From an uncultured Collinsella sp. (GTDB lineage Bacteria; Actinomycetota; Coriobacteriia; Coriobacteriales; Coriobacteriaceae): DNA of 48,392 bases. The stretch covers positions 1-48,392 of the forward strand of contig UQHW01000016.1 of the NCBI GenBank assembly GCA_900540935.1. Direction: 5' to 3'. Each line of letters begins with the position of its first letter. Position 1 is the stretch's first letter. The position numbers and the translations under genes were made by a program. Below, in pieces: positions 17,027 to 26,200 of the stretch. The notes under the pieces were generated by a model. It was not told the origin of the DNA. It worked only from the letters and a program-made list of their open reading frames with translations, and did not search any database.

Positions 17027-18049
17027 ATGACGGCAAGCGACGCGACCGCAACAATTAAAAAGGGGAATTCGGAGCCCGGTTTCGATAAAACGGCTCAGCG
17101 CATCCTCAATCTTTTCTTTGTGCTCAACAGCTCCCCCGAACCGCTGACGACCGAGCAGATCGTCTTGGATTCTGACCTGGGATATGGCTCGGGCAACATC
17201 GACTCGGATAAGCGCAAGTTTCGGCGCGATCGTGACAAACTGCTCGAGCGTGGCATCTTAATCAAGGAAGTTCGCCCCGCCGGTGCGCAGGAGACCGAGG
17301 AAAGCTCGTGGACAATCGACCGCGAGCACACCTTTGCAGCAGGCGGCCTCATCACCGCAGACGACGCCGATATCCTGCTCAACGCCATCGACCAGACACT
17401 AGCGGCCGGCTCATCCACTTTTGCCGCACCGCTTGCCGATATTCGCTCCAAGATTGCCTATCTCACCGGTAGGACGACGGTGGACGAAGCACCAATCCGC
17501 CGCTCTCCCACCGTCGATGCGGTATGGAGCGCCTTTGCCGAGCGATGCGCGCTGCGATTTTTATATCAGAACGGACGCGGCGAGCAGAAAGAACGTACCG
17601 TCTGCGTCTACGGCATGTTCGAACGCGAGGGCGTGGCGTACTTCTGCGGCCTCGACAATGTCACCGACGGCATCAGGACATTCCGCTGCGACCGTATCGT
17701 TCGCGCTTGGCGTCCTTCGAAGGCCTACGCCATCCCTGCGGACTTCAATCTCAACGACTATCTGTTCTTTGAATTCGATTTTGCCGACCGACCGCCCGTT
17801 GCAGCCACGTTCTCGTTCGCCCCTCAGACGCAGATCGATATGATCAACGGCCTCACGCGCGGGCGAGGTGAGCTCGCACACACCGATGCGGGATGGACCT
17901 GGACCGTTGACGTGCGTGACCTTGAAGCCGCCGCCTCATTTTGCATGGCCCACGCCGTGGACGGCATGAGGCCCGTGGCCCCCAAATCGCTCAAGCAGGC
18001 GTGGAACCGCCTCATTGAAAGGACGGTGCACGAGCATGCCCGTGCGTAA
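17027..18049 (+). CDS. WYL-domain transcriptional regulator, PafB-like
   Basis: 340 residues. An N-terminal helix-turn-helix region (about 20-85: TAQRILNLFFVLNSS ... KRKFRRDRDKLLERGI) is followed by a WYL-type domain (about 165-235; the segment VYGMFEREGVAYFCGLD takes the place of the name-giving motif) and a C-terminal extension. The pair with the next gene, which it overlaps by 14 bases, matches the tandem pafB-pafC arrangement of actinobacteria, where the heterodimer activates DNA-repair genes after DNA damage; the WYL domain is thought to sense single-stranded DNA. That role is transferred from mycobacteria by analogy. AGGA lies a few bases before the ATG. The gene is divergent from the M28-like gene; on that minus-strand side a TATACT box is seen at 16897-16902. 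Confidence 0.8.
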   Translation: MTASDATATIKKGNSEPGFDKTAQRILNLFFVLNSSPEPLTTEQIVLDSDLGYGSGNIDSDKRKFRRDRDKLLERGILIKEVRPAGAQETEESSWTIDREHTFAAGGLITADDADILLNAIDQTLAAGSSTFAAPLADIRSKIAYLTGRTTVDEAPIRRSPTVDAVWSAFAERCALRFLYQNGRGEQKERTVCVYGMFEREGVAYFCGLDNVTDGIRTFRCDRIVRAWRPSKAYAIPADFNLNDYLFFEFDFADRPPVAATFSFAPQTQIDMINGLTRGRGELAHTDAGWTWTVDVRDLEAAASFCMAHAVDGMRPVAPKSLKQAWNRLIERTVHEHARA

Positions 18050-18953
18050 ACTCACCAGCGAGCAGAGACTCTCGCGCGCCATCGACATCATGGAGGCCCT
18101 CTACGCCGCCGGCGAGAACGGCATGACACGAGCCGAGATTTGCAGCCGCTTTGACATCACAGGGGTGTCGCTCGACGAGATTCTCGAGATCGTCTCGACG
18201 CTCGCGGACCGAGAATCGGGCGCGCGCATCATCTGCGAATGCCGCGGCGAGCGTGTGGTCCTCACCGGCGACGCCGGGCGTGTTCTACCGTTGCGCCTGA
18301 GTGCCGCCGAGGGCGCCGTGCTCAACCACGAACTTGAATCGTTGGGGATCGAGCCACAGACGGCAGCCCGGATTCGGCATGCTCTTCTACCCGAAGAGCT
18401 CGGCTATAACCAGCGCGTCTTTGACACCGTCAACCACGGGTCGCACTGGCAGCAGCTGAGCTGCGCCATTCAGGACGGCGTTCGCTGCCGCATCTCGTAT
18501 CGCTCGATGGACGATGCACGGCCACGCGAGCGTCTGGTCGACCCCTTGCGCATTACGGCAAACGGCGACCAAACATACTTGATTGCCTGGGACATCGCAG
18601 TCGATGAGCAGCGCACCTATCGCATGGATAAAATCGAGGGACTCACCTTGACGGAAGACTCCGTCGTGTCTCACGCACCGGACGTCGCATCCCTCCACGA
18701 TTCCCTTGCCCGGACGCAGCGTAGCGCAAAGCTCTTGATGCCATTCAATATGGCGGAACATCTGGACTGGGCCGGCATCACCCTAATCGAGCGCAGCGGG
18801 GCAGACATGGCAATGGTAACCGTGCATTACGGCTCCGAGCGTTGGCTACTGAGCCAGGTAATCGCAGCGGGCGGAGCCATCCGCATCTTGGATGACCCCG
18901 CCCTGTCAAAGCGTCTGTGCGATATGGCAAAAACCCTCGTTTGTCCGCTTTAG
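18036..18953 (+). CDS. WYL-domain transcriptional regulator, PafC-like
   Basis: 305 residues. The N-terminal winged helix (about 5-70: SRAIDIMEALYAAGENGMTRAEICSRF) and the WYL-like domain (RCRISYRSMDD ... PLRITANGDQTYLIAWD) resemble PafC. The ATG at 18036 is chosen; it lies inside the last codons of the preceding regulator gene, giving translational coupling. An in-frame TTG at 18015 is possible but less likely. Its stop codon overlaps the stop codon of the convergent dinG by four bases (18950-18953), so there is no room for a terminator between them. The two WYL proteins probably form a heterodimer. Confidence 0.8.
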   Translation: MPVRKLTSEQRLSRAIDIMEALYAAGENGMTRAEICSRFDITGVSLDEILEIVSTLADRESGARIICECRGERVVLTGDAGRVLPLRLSAAEGAVLNHELESLGIEPQTAARIRHALLPEELGYNQRVFDTVNHGSHWQQLSCAIQDGVRCRISYRSMDDARPRERLVDPLRITANGDQTYLIAWDIAVDEQRTYRMDKIEGLTLTEDSVVSHAPDVASLHDSLARTQRSAKLLMPFNMAEHLDWAGITLIERSGADMAMVTVHYGSERWLLSQVIAAGGAIRILDDPALSKRLCDMAKTLVCPL

Positions 18954-21844
18954 CGCCGCCGCTCGTGGCGTGCACGCCACAGTTGCAGATAGTGCCCGAT
19001 CTGCGCCGATTCGATGCGCTGGTAGGAGCTCGTGGGCAGCGACGTTAAGAACTTCTTTCCGTAGCCCTTCGTCACCAGGCGCGGGTCGGCCAGAATCAGC
19101 ACGCCGCAATCAGTCGACGAGCGGATAAGGCGGCCGGCCGCCTGCTTGACCTCGAGCACCGCCTCGGGCAGCGAATAGCGCGCCCAAGCGCGGTCTTCGC
19201 GCAGGTTGCGCTCGCACGAGAGCGGGTCCGTGGGGCTCGAGAACGGCAGCTTGGGAATGATGACGCAGCGCAGCGTCTCGCCGCTGGCGTCAAACCCCTC
19301 CCAGAAGGCCTTAAGCGCAAAAAGCGACGAGGTTGGCTCGTTGATAAACCGGTCGCGTAGGCGACGAGGAGATGAGTTGCGCTGCTGGCAGTTGAGCTCC
19401 AGACCCGCACGGGCCATCTTGGGCTCAACGCGGGCGTACAGGTCTTCCATGTCGCGCCGATTGGTGAACAACGTGAGCACCGATCCGCCCATGGCAAGAT
19501 GGGCGTCGACAAGCACGCGCTCGAGCGCCGTAAGATAGCTCTCACGATCGCGCGGATCGGGGATATCGCCCGCAACGACTACAGCCATGTTCGAATCGAA
19601 GTCGTAGCTCGAGTCCAAGTGCAGCGATGAGGATGTTGAAGCACCGATGCGATCGAGGCCGACCGCATGGTTAAAGTGTTCAAAGCTTTTGGACACCGTC
19701 ATGGTCGCCGAGGCAAAGATAGCCGTGTGAACCTCGGGCAACCACTCGGTTGCCAAGGCCTCGCCAATGTCGATGCGCTCTGCGGTCATTGACTCTCCGC
19801 CGGCACGCAGCCTGCGATTGACCTGCAGCGAATACACGTAGTGTTCATCGGTACCACCAATGATGAGTTTGAGGTTCTCGGCCAGCTCGTGCAGGCGGCG
19901 CGAGATATCACCCAGGTCGACGACGACCTCGGGCTTATCGGCAGCGACGGCTTGCACCAGAGCGTCGACGCTCTTGTCAGCTTGCTCCAATGCGTCGATG
20001 GCAGCGTAGGCCGACGGTAAGAAATCATGCCAGTCGTCAGATTCGCGCAGCTCGGGGCCAATCCATAGATTGGCATTGTCATAACCCCCACGGGCACGGC
20101 GGCCGAGCTCGCGAACGCCATCGAACACGTCGGCGATTGCCATGCTCGCGCGCGCAACCGTCGACGTCGCCTTGGCAGTAAGGCCCAGATAGAGCGTAGA
20201 GCCCTCGGAGGTTGCCAAATCACGGGAAACCTGGCTTAGCGCGCCGGTGCTCGAGCCACCCAGACGCTCAAACAGAACGCGTGATTCATCCGCCGATACC
20301 ACGCGCGCCCATTGACGGCGTGCCTCGCGCTCGATGGAGTGGGCCTCATCGATCACCCAGTGACGAATCGGAGGCAAGATTCTGCCCTCGGCCGCAACAT
20401 TGCGGAACAACAGGGAATGGTTGGTGACCACCACATCGGCATGCGCCGCGCGACGACGGGCGCCGTGGACCAGGCATTTATCGGGGAAAAACGGGCATAG
20501 GCGACGGGCGCACTCGCGCGACGCCGTCGTAAAGTCGGGACGGTTGACGCTGCGCCAGCGAATGCCGAGTGAATCGAGGTCGCCATCGGCCGACTGACAC
20601 ACGTACGCCATGATGACCGCGACTGCCGTAAGCGTGTCGGCGGGATCACGCTTAGTCGTAATTTCGACTTGGCCGCGGCTCATGCGCTCAAGCTTGCGCA
20701 AGCATGGATAGTGGTCATAGCCCTTGAGGGCGCAAAACGATAGGCCTCCGTCCAGCTGCTCGGCAAGTTTGGGCAGCTCATGATACATGAGCTGGTCGGC
20801 AAGATTATTCGATTTAGTCGCGATACCTACCGTGATGTTGTTGCGGCGCGCGGCCTCGGCAAAAGGCACCAGGTAAGCCATCGATTTGCCGACGCCCGTT
20901 CCCGCCTCAATCACGCGATGCGTTCCCGTAACGAGTGCGTCACGGACCTCGAGCGCCATCGCAATCTGCTCATCGCGCGGCTCGTACGTGGGATACATGC
21001 GATTAACCAGGCCGCCCGGGGCATAGTCCGCCTCGATTTCCTCGCGGCTCGGCATCTTAAGGACCGGTAGCTCGTCCGCATCAACGCGATCATCGGCCCG
21101 ATCGGCCTTGAGTACGTCGGCGCGGGCGGCGCTGAGAGAGAAGATGGAACCGGGGTTCTGTCCCGCCAAGAAGGAGAAGATGGGACGATAGGACCAGGGT
21201 ACGTCGGGGTGCATGTCGGCCAGGCGCGCCATCAAGCCCTGAGGCAAGTCGGTGAGCGCCACGAGCAACACGCGCCACACACCACACAAGGCGTCGACAT
21301 CGGCGTTGGCGCGGTGCGACACCGAGTCGCAGCCAAACAGGTCGGCCATGAAAGACAGCTTATGCGAGGCCAGGCGCGGAAGCGCGATGCGCGACAGTGC
21401 CAGCGAATCGATCCAGATGTCGCTGACGTTGACACCGCCCTTGACCGACTCGATAAACGAACGGTCGAAGGTGGCGTTATGTGCGATCACCGGGCAACCG
21501 CCGACAAATTCAGCGAGGGCGGCCACGGCCTCGACGGCCGATGGGGCATCCACCACATCGGCGTTTGTAATGCTCGTGAGCTCGGTAATCTCGGCGGGAA
21601 TCAGCTGCTTGGGATGCACGAAGGTATCGAAACGATCGACAACCTCGCGGCCCGAAAGGCGAGCCGCCGATATCTCGATAAGCTCGTTGTCCTGCACCGA
21701 AAGACCCGTGGTCTCGGTATCGAGGACGATAACGTCTTCCTCGATGAGGCCAAACGATTGGGTTTTGGCGCGTTCGGCAAGCGTGGCATAGGAGTCGATG
21801 ACGAACTGCGGCGTTCCTGACGAAACCGCGTCCTCGACTAGCAT
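18950..21844 (-). CDS. dinG: DinG-family helicase with N-terminal 3'-5' exonuclease domain
   Basis: 964 residues. Residues 35-195 are a DnaQ-like exonuclease: DTETTG (Asp42, Glu44), HNATFD (Asp127) and HRANADVD (His177, Asp182). The XPD/DinG helicase follows: GTGVGKS with Lys320, an iron-sulfur region with Cys381, Cys445, Cys450 and Cys457, DEAH at 499-502, VTNHSLL, and C-terminal helicase motifs ending in AAGRLIRSSTDCGVL. The iron-sulfur cysteines are kept, unlike in the Staphylococcus enzyme, which lacks the cluster. It should unwind 5' overhang and R-loop structures during repair. The ATG overlaps the end of ddl by seven bases, so the genes are co-transcribed. Confidence 0.93.
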   Translation of the reverse strand: MLVEDAVSSGTPQFVIDSYATLAERAKTQSFGLIEEDVIVLDTETTGLSVQDNELIEISAARLSGREVVDRFDTFVHPKQLIPAEITELTSITNADVVDAPSAVEAVAALAEFVGGCPVIAHNATFDRSFIESVKGGVNVSDIWIDSLALSRIALPRLASHKLSFMADLFGCDSVSHRANADVDALCGVWRVLLVALTDLPQGLMARLADMHPDVPWSYRPIFSFLAGQNPGSIFSLSAARADVLKADRADDRVDADELPVLKMPSREEIEADYAPGGLVNRMYPTYEPRDEQIAMALEVRDALVTGTHRVIEAGTGVGKSMAYLVPFAEAARRNNITVGIATKSNNLADQLMYHELPKLAEQLDGGLSFCALKGYDHYPCLRKLERMSRGQVEITTKRDPADTLTAVAVIMAYVCQSADGDLDSLGIRWRSVNRPDFTTASRECARRLCPFFPDKCLVHGARRRAAHADVVVTNHSLLFRNVAAEGRILPPIRHWVIDEAHSIEREARRQWARVVSADESRVLFERLGGSSTGALSQVSRDLATSEGSTLYLGLTAKATSTVARASMAIADVFDGVRELGRRARGGYDNANLWIGPELRESDDWHDFLPSAYAAIDALEQADKSVDALVQAVAADKPEVVVDLGDISRRLHELAENLKLIIGGTDEHYVYSLQVNRRLRAGGESMTAERIDIGEALATEWLPEVHTAIFASATMTVSKSFEHFNHAVGLDRIGASTSSSLHLDSSYDFDSNMAVVVAGDIPDPRDRESYLTALERVLVDAHLAMGGSVLTLFTNRRDMEDLYARVEPKMARAGLELNCQQRNSSPRRLRDRFINEPTSSLFALKAFWEGFDASGETLRCVIIPKLPFSSPTDPLSCERNLREDRAWARYSLPEAVLEVKQAAGRLIRSSTDCGVLILADPRLVTKGYGKKFLTSLPTSSYQRIESAQIGHYLQLWRARHERRR

Positions 21845-22803
21845 GCAATGCCCGCTCGACGAAGACCCATACGGATCAGGCTGTCACAGACCTGCGGGAA
21901 CGTCATGTCATCGGTGTGGCGAATCTCATCCGGATACAGCGACGTATCGGTCATGCCGGGAATCGTGTTGGTCTCGAGGATAACGGGGCCGTCCTCGCTC
22001 ACGATAAAGTCGCTGCGCGAGATACCCAGGCAACCGAGGGCCTTGTGAGCGGCACAGGCGAGCTCCTGGGCACGAGCGTAATTCTCGGGCGAAATCTGCG
22101 CCGGAATGCGATGGATGTCCGTAGGGTCGACATACTTCACGTCCAGATCGTAGAACTCGCAGTCCTCGGGCTTACGGATCTCGACAATCGGCAGAGCGCG
22201 CACGTCATCCTCGCCGTATACGCCGACGGTGATCTCGGTACCCTCGATACACTTCTCGACCAGCACTTTGTCGCCAAACTCAAACGCCTTGGCGATAGCC
22301 GCAGGCAGCTCGGAGGGCTCGTGGACCAGGGAGATGCCATAGCTGGAGCCGTTGACGGCCGGCTTCACAAAGCAGCGCTCGCCACAAACCTCGACGATAT
22401 GATCGATATCGACTTCATCGCCCGCCTCGAGCGCGAGGCCGGGGGCAATGGGAATGCCCGCCTTGGCGTACAGGAGCTTCGAGACCTCCTTGTCGGCACC
22501 GCAAGCGCTGGCAAGCACGCCCGAGGCCGTGTAGGGGATACCCAGGGTCTCCATGGCACCCTGCATGGCGCCATCCTCACCGCCGGCGCCGTGCATGGCG
22601 ATAAACGCCACGTCGAAACCGCCGGTTGCCATGGTTACCATAAAATCATCGGCAGCCGTGTCGAGCAGCTTCACCGAAGTGTAGCCGGCCTCCTTCAGGG
22701 CCGCCACGACGTTCTTTCCCGAATTGAGCGAGATCTCGCGCTCAGCGGAATGACCGCCCGCCAAGACCGCTACGTGCATGTTCTCTAGGCTTTTACCCGG
22801 CAT
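21838..22803 (-). CDS. ddl: D-alanine--D-alanine ligase
   Basis: 321 residues, usual length. Makes the D-Ala-D-Ala dipeptide for peptidoglycan using ATP, in the cytoplasm. ATP-grasp features: AVLAGGHSAEREISL at the start, MHGAGGEDGAMQG, a FVKPAVNGSSYGI loop, LVEKCIEGTEITVGVYG and ETNTIPGMT near the C terminus. AGGAGG lies nine bases before the ATG at 22803; an alternative ATG eight codons later (MHVAVLAGG) has only a weak site. It is the first gene of a ddl-dinG operon and divergent from rlmN, with 85 bases between the start codons. Confidence 0.95.
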   Translation of the reverse strand: MPGKSLENMHVAVLAGGHSAEREISLNSGKNVVAALKEAGYTSVKLLDTAADDFMVTMATGGFDVAFIAMHGAGGEDGAMQGAMETLGIPYTASGVLASACGADKEVSKLLYAKAGIPIAPGLALEAGDEVDIDHIVEVCGERCFVKPAVNGSSYGISLVHEPSELPAAIAKAFEFGDKVLVEKCIEGTEITVGVYGEDDVRALPIVEIRKPEDCEFYDLDVKYVDPTDIHRIPAQISPENYARAQELACAAHKALGCLGISRSDFIVSEDGPVILETNTIPGMTDTSLYPDEIRHTDDMTFPQVCDSLIRMGLRRAGIAC

Positions 22804-22888
22804 GGGCAGACTCCTCCTCTATAATTTCTGCAGCTGATACCATATTGTAGCGATACCCTCTACGTTTCCCCAAAATCGAAAGGCTTCC

Positions 22889-23941
22889 ATGAATCCCAGG
22901 ACTAAATCTCAGGACATTCGCGACTTGAGCCAAAACGATATTCGCGAGCTCGTGGCCGAACTTGGCCAGCCCGCCTTCCGCGCGAAGCAGCTCATCGAAT
23001 GGATCTTTGAGAAGAACGTTTGTTCGTTTGACGATATGACCAACCTTCCCAAGGCTTTCCGTGAGCAGCTTAAAGAGGCTTTTGCCTTTGATACGCCGAC
23101 TGAACTCACCAAGCAGGTTTCCAAAGATGGCTCGCGCAAGTATCTGCTCGAGTACCACGATGGCATTTCCGTCGAGACTGTCGGCATGCCCCGTCGTAAC
23201 AAGCTTTCTGTCTGCGTTTCCACCCAGGCAGGCTGCGGCATGGGCTGCGCCTTTTGCGCTACCGGTCTCAACGGCCTCAAGCGCTCTCTGACCGCTCAAG
23301 AGATCGTCGACCAGGTGCTTCATGTATCCAACGACTTTGGCGAGCGTGCCACAAGCGTTGTCTTCATGGGCCAGGGCGAGCCGTTTGCCAACTACGACGA
23401 GGTTCTCAAGGCATTGCGTATCCTCAACGACCCCGATGGCATCGGTATCGGCGCTCGTCACCTCACCGTCTCTACCAGCGGCGTTATTCCCGGTATTCGC
23501 AAATTTGCCGATATCCCCGAGCAGTTCACTCTTGCCGTTTCCCTGCATTCCGCCATCCAGCCGACGCGCAATAAGCTCATGCCCGGTGTCAAGAAGTACA
23601 CGCTGCTTCGCCTTCACGAAGCGCTTCAGCTCTACACCGAGAAGACTGGCCGCCGCCCGACCTATGAGTATGCCATGATCGAAGGCGTCAACGATACGAA
23701 TCCCGAGATGCAGGCACTCTGCGACTTCTGCGAGGGAACGCTGTGCCACGTTAACCTGATTCAACTTAACGACATCGAGGGCAGCCCGCTCAAGCCGTCG
23801 CCGATTCATAAGGTTGAGGATCTTCAGCGTCGTCTTGAGTCCCGTGGCATCGAGACCACGATTCGTAACTCCCGTGGTAACGATATTGACGCCGCTTGCG
23901 GACAGCTGAAACAGCGCTTCAAAGTTCAGAAGAACGCATAG
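22889..23941 (+). CDS. rlmN: 23S rRNA/tRNA adenine-C2 methyltransferase (radical SAM)
   Basis: 350 residues. Methylates C2 of A2503 in 23S rRNA and, in some bacteria, A37 of tRNA. The radical-SAM cluster is CGMGCAFC with Cys116, Cys120 and Cys123; the second methyl-accepting cysteine is probably Cys337 near the C terminus. Other family segments: VFMGQGEPFANYDEV, TVSTSGVIPGI and EYAMIEGVND. RlmN is favoured over the resistance variant Cfr by the chromosomal context. AAAGG precedes the ATG. It is followed by a parS-like site (23960) and a strong terminator (23979-24015). Confidence 0.95.
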   Translation: MNPRTKSQDIRDLSQNDIRELVAELGQPAFRAKQLIEWIFEKNVCSFDDMTNLPKAFREQLKEAFAFDTPTELTKQVSKDGSRKYLLEYHDGISVETVGMPRRNKLSVCVSTQAGCGMGCAFCATGLNGLKRSLTAQEIVDQVLHVSNDFGERATSVVFMGQGEPFANYDEVLKALRILNDPDGIGIGARHLTVSTSGVIPGIRKFADIPEQFTLAVSLHSAIQPTRNKLMPGVKKYTLLRLHEALQLYTEKTGRRPTYEYAMIEGVNDTNPEMQALCDFCEGTLCHVNLIQLNDIEGSPLKPSPIHKVEDLQRRLESRGIETTIRNSRGNDIDAACGQLKQRFKVQKNA

Positions 23942-23959
23942 GGGAGTCGCACTCCAAAA

Positions 23960-23975
23960 TGTTTCATGTGAAACA
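23960..23975. promoter_or_regulatory. probable parS site with one mismatch
   Basis: TGTTTCATGTGAAACA differs from the consensus parS TGTTTCACGTGAAACA at one position. It lies 19 bases after the rlmN stop, about 2.2 kb from the three perfect parS sites beside parA. Confidence 0.6.
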
Positions 23976-23978
23976 TCG

Positions 23979-24015
23979 AACGGCCCCGGTTGCAGGATAT
24001 GCAACCGGGGCCGTT
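23979..24015 (+). terminator. terminator of rlmN
   Basis: A 16-bp perfect stem (AACGGCCCCGGTTGCA and complement) with a five-base loop, followed by TCATTTATT. It is the only strong hairpin after rlmN. Confidence 0.8.
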
Positions 24016-24076
24016 TCATTTATTGACCTCAATTTTGGACCAGCTGCTACCTTTCCCAATTTTTACGGACAAAATA

Positions 24077-24112
24077 AGGAGCCCTTGTCTCATGAATCAG
24101 ACAAGGGCTCCT
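24077..24112 (-). terminator. terminator of the parAB operon
   Basis: A 14-bp perfect stem (AGGAGCCCTTGTCT and complement) with an eight-base loop, followed on the minus strand by TATTTTG. It lies about 30 bases beyond the stop of the last gene of the parA-parB transcript. Confidence 0.8.
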
Positions 24113-24132
24113 CAAAATATGCAGGGTAATTG

Positions 24133-24144
24133 TTAGGTACCTAA
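24133..24144. repeat. 12-bp palindrome, copy 1
   Basis: TTAGGTACCTAA, a perfect palindrome covering the stop codon of the gene at 24141. An identical copy lies at 27638-27649. Confidence 0.6.
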
Positions 24145-24395
24145 TAGCCTACATTTTCCCATTGGTTACTAACCCAACCTTGATTAATCTTAGGATTTTT
24201 CGTTACCTGAGCAGTACGCATGGCAACATCTTCTGTCATAACATCCATTTTCTTCTTGGATGTATCAACGATATCTTGCGCGCCACGAAGCAAACGACCT
24301 CGAAGTTCATCGTCTGTCGCGATCTTATAGCTAGCAAAGGCACCAGCCGCGACAGTCGTCACCAATGCAATCGCAGTAAAAAGCTTATTCCTCAT
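24141..24395 (-). CDS. small YtxH-like membrane-associated protein
   Basis: 84 residues. It has an N-terminal hydrophobic helix (LFTAIALVTTVAAGAFASY) with a positively charged start and then a charged, helical region (DDELRGRLLRGAQDIVDTSKK). The layout resembles small YtxH-type proteins of Gram-positives, but assignment is tentative. The ATG at 24395 sits five bases after AGGAGG; the longer frame to 24413 is unlikely. It overlaps the last 11 bases of parB and is thus the third gene of the parA-parB transcript. The palindrome TTAGGTACCTAA overlaps its stop codon. Confidence 0.65.
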   Translation of the reverse strand: MRNKLFTAIALVTTVAAGAFASYKIATDDELRGRLLRGAQDIVDTSKKKMDVMTEDVAMRTAQVTKNPKINQGWVSNQWENVGY

Positions 24396-25290
24396 CTTGG
24401 CCTCCTTGATCAAACTGAATCATTTCACCAAGAATACGAGAGAGCTCTTCCTCGTCTTTAAACTCAATCTCAATCTTATTCTTTCCACGCGAGCTCTTCA
24501 CACGCACGTTGGTATTAAATACCTGACGAAGTACACGCGCAGCCTTTTTAAAAGACTGCGGCGTTGCGGGCCGCGGCGTCTTAGGTGTCTCTCCGGCAGA
24601 AAACAATGGAGCAAGATTTTCTGTCGCTCTTACGGAAAGGCCCTCCGCAACAACCTTCTCTGCAAGTCGAATTCGAGCATCCTCATAGGGAACTGCAAGA
24701 ATTGCACGTGCGTGACCAGCAGTAAGTTTACCCTCAAAAATCATCTGCTGAACTACTTCGGGGAGATCGAGAAGGCGCAGCGAGTTTGTAATTGCAGAGC
24801 GTGACTTGCTTACGGCCTTCGACAATGCCTCTTGGGTCATACCGCTAGCATCGATGAGCTGGCGATAGCCCTTAGCCTCTTCGACGGGATTCAGATCAGA
24901 ACGCTGAAGGTTTTCGATAAGAGCAAGAGCCAGCATCTCTTCATCATTAACATCTTTAATGATGACAGGCAGTTCCTCGAGACCAGCAAGCTTTGACGCC
25001 TGGTAACGACGCTCACCAGCGATGATCTCATAGCCGTTTCCATGCTTGCGAACCAAGAGCGGCTGCAAAACGCCATGTTCTTGGATTGACTCGCTCAACT
25101 CGCGAAGTTCAGTTTCATTAAAGTGAATTCGCGGCTGGTTAGGGTTGGGAACGATATCCTCAATAGGTAGTTTTGTTTCAGATGCGGCATTTGAAGCAGA
25201 TGCAGCAGAACCACCGGTCTCATACTCAGCCTCTGAGACCAAAGCATTGAGTCCGCGTCCCAATCCACCACGTTTCTTTGCACTAGGCAC
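24385..25290 (-). CDS. parB: chromosome partitioning protein ParB
   Basis: 301 residues. Binds parS sites, loads onto DNA as a CTP-dependent clamp and recruits SMC; works with ParA in origin segregation. It has the N-terminal RGGLGRGLNAL segment that contacts ParA, the CTP-binding GERRYQA box (92-98), IENLQRSDLNPVEEA, and a central helix-turn-helix (EALSKAVSKSRSAITNSLRLL). The C-terminal dimerisation part (about 250-301) is shorter and acidic. Its start overlaps the end of parA by eight bases. The three parS sites at 26123-26216 lie upstream of parA. The region is markedly more AT-rich than most neighbours. Confidence 0.95.
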   Translation of the reverse strand: MPSAKKRGGLGRGLNALVSEAEYETGGSAASASNAASETKLPIEDIVPNPNQPRIHFNETELRELSESIQEHGVLQPLLVRKHGNGYEIIAGERRYQASKLAGLEELPVIIKDVNDEEMLALALIENLQRSDLNPVEEAKGYRQLIDASGMTQEALSKAVSKSRSAITNSLRLLDLPEVVQQMIFEGKLTAGHARAILAVPYEDARIRLAEKVVAEGLSVRATENLAPLFSAGETPKTPRPATPQSFKKAARVLRQVFNTNVRVKSSRGKNKIEIEFKDEEELSRILGEMIQFDQGGQDEE

Positions 25291-26083
25291 GCTTGATCAC
25301 CTCTTTTGCAAGGTTCATATACGCTTTTGCACCCTTGTTTTGAGGTGCATAGGTAATTACCGGTTCTCCAAAAGACGGAGCTTCAGAGATTTTAACCGTA
25401 CGGGGAATCAGTGTCTTAAACGCCTTATCACCAAAGTACGATTGAACTTCCTCAACAACCTGATTCGACAAAGAAGTACGTGAGTCATACATGGTCATAA
25501 GCACGCCATAGGTGTCTAAGCCCTTGTTCAGACGTGATTTGACCATCTTCATTGACTCAAGCAGCTTCGTAACGCCCTCGAGTGCGTAATACTCACACTG
25601 GATTGGAATCAAAACGCTATCTGCTGCGGTCAAGGCATTGATAGTAAGCAGGCCGAGCGAAGGAGGACAGTCAATGAAAATAAAATCGAACTCGTCCTGA
25701 ATCGGCTCAAGCAAATCTTTGAGGCGGGTTTCACGAGCAATTGCGCTTACGAGCTCAATTTCGGCACCTGCAAGCTGAATCGTAGCTGGAATTACGAATA
25801 CCTTTTTGCAATTTGTATCAAGAACAAGCGATTCTGCCGACACATCATTCAACAATGCATCATAGATGCAGTGGTCAAGGTCCTCTTTTTCAATTCCAAA
25901 TCCACTGGTGCTGTTTCCCTGCGGATCAAAATCGACAATCAGTGTCTTACGACCCTGCTCACCCAGTGCTGCTGCAAGGTTTACAGCCGTCGTTGACTTA
26001 CCGACGCCGCCTTTTTGATTGATGATTGCAATGATACGCGTGTCTTTTGCGCTCTTAGAACGCTTAACGTCGCGAAATCCCAC
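25283..26083 (-). CDS. parA: chromosome partitioning ATPase ParA (Soj)
   Basis: 266 residues. MinD/ParA-type ATPase which binds DNA non-specifically in the ATP form and drives segregation of ParB-parS complexes. It has the deviant Walker A KGGVGKST (24-31) with its signature lysine, the DFDPQGNSTSG motif and the FIDCPPSLG Walker B. The start is a GTG four bases after AGGAGG. The 10-codon stretch before the first strand (GFRDVKRSKSAKDTR) is basic. parB follows with an eight-base overlap. Confidence 0.95.
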   Translation of the reverse strand: MGFRDVKRSKSAKDTRIIAIINQKGGVGKSTTAVNLAAALGEQGRKTLIVDFDPQGNSTSGFGIEKEDLDHCIYDALLNDVSAESLVLDTNCKKVFVIPATIQLAGAEIELVSAIARETRLKDLLEPIQDEFDFIFIDCPPSLGLLTINALTAADSVLIPIQCEYYALEGVTKLLESMKMVKSRLNKGLDTYGVLMTMYDSRTSLSNQVVEEVQSYFGDKAFKTLIPRTVKISEAPSFGEPVITYAPQNKGAKAYMNLAKEVIKRA

Positions 26084-26122
26084 GGTCCCTCCTGGTGTGT
26101 ATTAAAGCTGTCAAACGGAGGA

Positions 26123-26138
26123 TGTTTCACGTGAAACA
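26123..26138. promoter_or_regulatory. parS site 1
   Basis: Perfect 16-bp TGTTTCACGTGAAACA, about 40 bases upstream of parA. ParB nucleation site. Confidence 0.95.
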
Positions 26139-26161
26139 TTCCGATTCGATATCAACCGCCA

Positions 26162-26177
26162 TGTTTCACGTGAAACA
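26162..26177. promoter_or_regulatory. parS site 2
   Basis: Perfect TGTTTCACGTGAAACA, exactly 39 bases from site 1. Confidence 0.95.
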
Positions 26178-26200
26178 CTGCAAGTTGTTAGTATCCATTA

